Assembly: GCF_945859685.1 (NCBI RefSeq)
Contig: NC_079147.1
Coordinates: forward strand, 60,046,946-60,110,945
DNA: 64,000 nt
Origin: Eupeodes corollae
Lineage: Eukaryota; Arthropoda; Insecta; Diptera; Syrphidae
Direction: 5' to 3'
Numbering within the stretch: the first letter of the stretch is position 1; each line of letters starts with the position of its first letter. Shown here one piece after another: positions 63,491 to 64,000 of the stretch. Made by a program: the position numbers and the translations under genes. Under the pieces are notes generated by a model that did not search any database, was not told the DNA's origin, and saw only the letters and a program-made list of their open reading frames with translations.

Positions 63491-64000
63491 TTTAATTTTG
63501 AACTTCCCATATGAAGTTATTGTAAAGGGTCCGATTTGTCAAATTGAAAATTTTGACATTTCTCGACGTTTCAAGGTCCCTAGAGTCGAAATAAAAGATT
63601 TTTAGAAAGATGTTTGTGCGTGCTTGTGTACGTACGTTCGCGATGTTTTTTTTCGGCGTTCATAGCTCAAGAACCAGAAGAGATATCGACTTTAAATAAA
63701 TTTTGTTATACAGATAATAAGACAGAAAGATGCAGAAACGGCTCTCAAAAAAATTGCGCGGGCAGTTTTTTTACCATAGCAGTTAAAAAAAAAATGTTGG
63801 TTAACCCTAAATATCTTATGAACTAAAAATGCTGGAGACTTAAATTAAATTTTATATAATATAATGTAACGTGATACCAAACAAGTATATTTAAAAAAAA
63901 TCCAATCAACGGTTTTTTTATAAATCAAAAATTTTTAGAAAAATCGAATTGACGTTTTTTTTATAAGAAATGAAAATCTAAATAAGCATTGCTCAAAGTT
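63490..64000. repeat. Interspersed repeat 'GAAGTTAT', second copy, cut by window end
   Basis: AACTTCCCATATGAAGTTAT followed by GTCCGATTTGTCAAATTGAA, AAGGTCCCTAGAGTCGAAAT, GTGCTTGTGTACGTACGTTC and CATAGCTCAAGAACCAGAAG. It contains a block (about 63685-63790, AGATATCGACTTTAAATAAA onward) missing from the copy at 53946. Confidence 0.8.

Noticed and set aside
1..64000. CRISPR array, bacterial operon or viral genome
   Set aside because: No regularly spaced repeats with unique spacers and no ribosome-binding-site-led gene clusters. The repeats seen are microsatellites, minisatellites and transposon parts.

Overview
The window looks like nuclear DNA of an insect, most likely a fly (Diptera). It is AT-rich and its host genes have short GT..AG introns. 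The transposon families are Jockey-, LOA- and RTE-type LINEs, mariner, Tc1, hAT, Helitron, PIF/Harbinger and Transib. Host genes are sparse and most recognisable sequence is mobile-element debris of different ages. There is no sign of bacterial operons, CRISPR arrays or rRNA.

Host genes: (1) 10478-11603 (+), a three-exon SUMF1/formylglycine-generating enzyme gene with both catalytic cysteines. (2) 22519-23621 (-), the last five coding exons of a MEMO1 gene; its first coding exon was not found. (3) 34891-35570 (+), a two-exon gene for a 208-residue helical protein I do not recognise. A possible isolated exon lies at 52480-52681 (-).

Layout: 0-9.6 kb holds a LINE ORF1 relic, a Tc1 relic joined to an LOA fragment, a mariner relic, a Helitron 3' end and a 5'-truncated Jockey. 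At 11.8-15.4 kb a terminally complete but internally deleted LOA element sits just 3' of SUMF1, flanked by an 11-bp target duplication. At 16-21.9 kb there are LINE fragments, an inverted-repeat-bounded block containing a 34-bp perfect palindrome, and a 5'-truncated RTE. At 24-27.4 kb are a deleted RTE fragment, a hAT (ZMYM1-like) relic and a relic of a multicopy insect gene family. At 30.8-34.3 kb is a full-length but mutated RTE. At 35.8-41.4 kb are several LINE pieces, a SINE-like insertion and an internally deleted mariner with intact ends. At 41.8-45.6 kb a Transib (RAG1-related) transposon is nested in a MITE-like repeat. At 47.6-50.8 kb are a small PIF/Harbinger and a mariner split by a LINE. 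At 53.5-64 kb are two copies of a Tc1/interspersed-repeat block, interrupted by a nearly intact RTE (54568-58063) and by a chimeric Jockey insertion (59008-63105) that itself holds a TTAA-flanked MITE.

The strongest observation is the Transib element. Its left end reads heptamer-12 bp-A-rich nonamer and its right end heptamer-23 bp-A-rich nonamer, the 12/23 layout of V(D)J recombination signals. Element boundaries marked by target duplications were read directly from the sequence. Clade names come from remembered family motifs and were not checked by a search.
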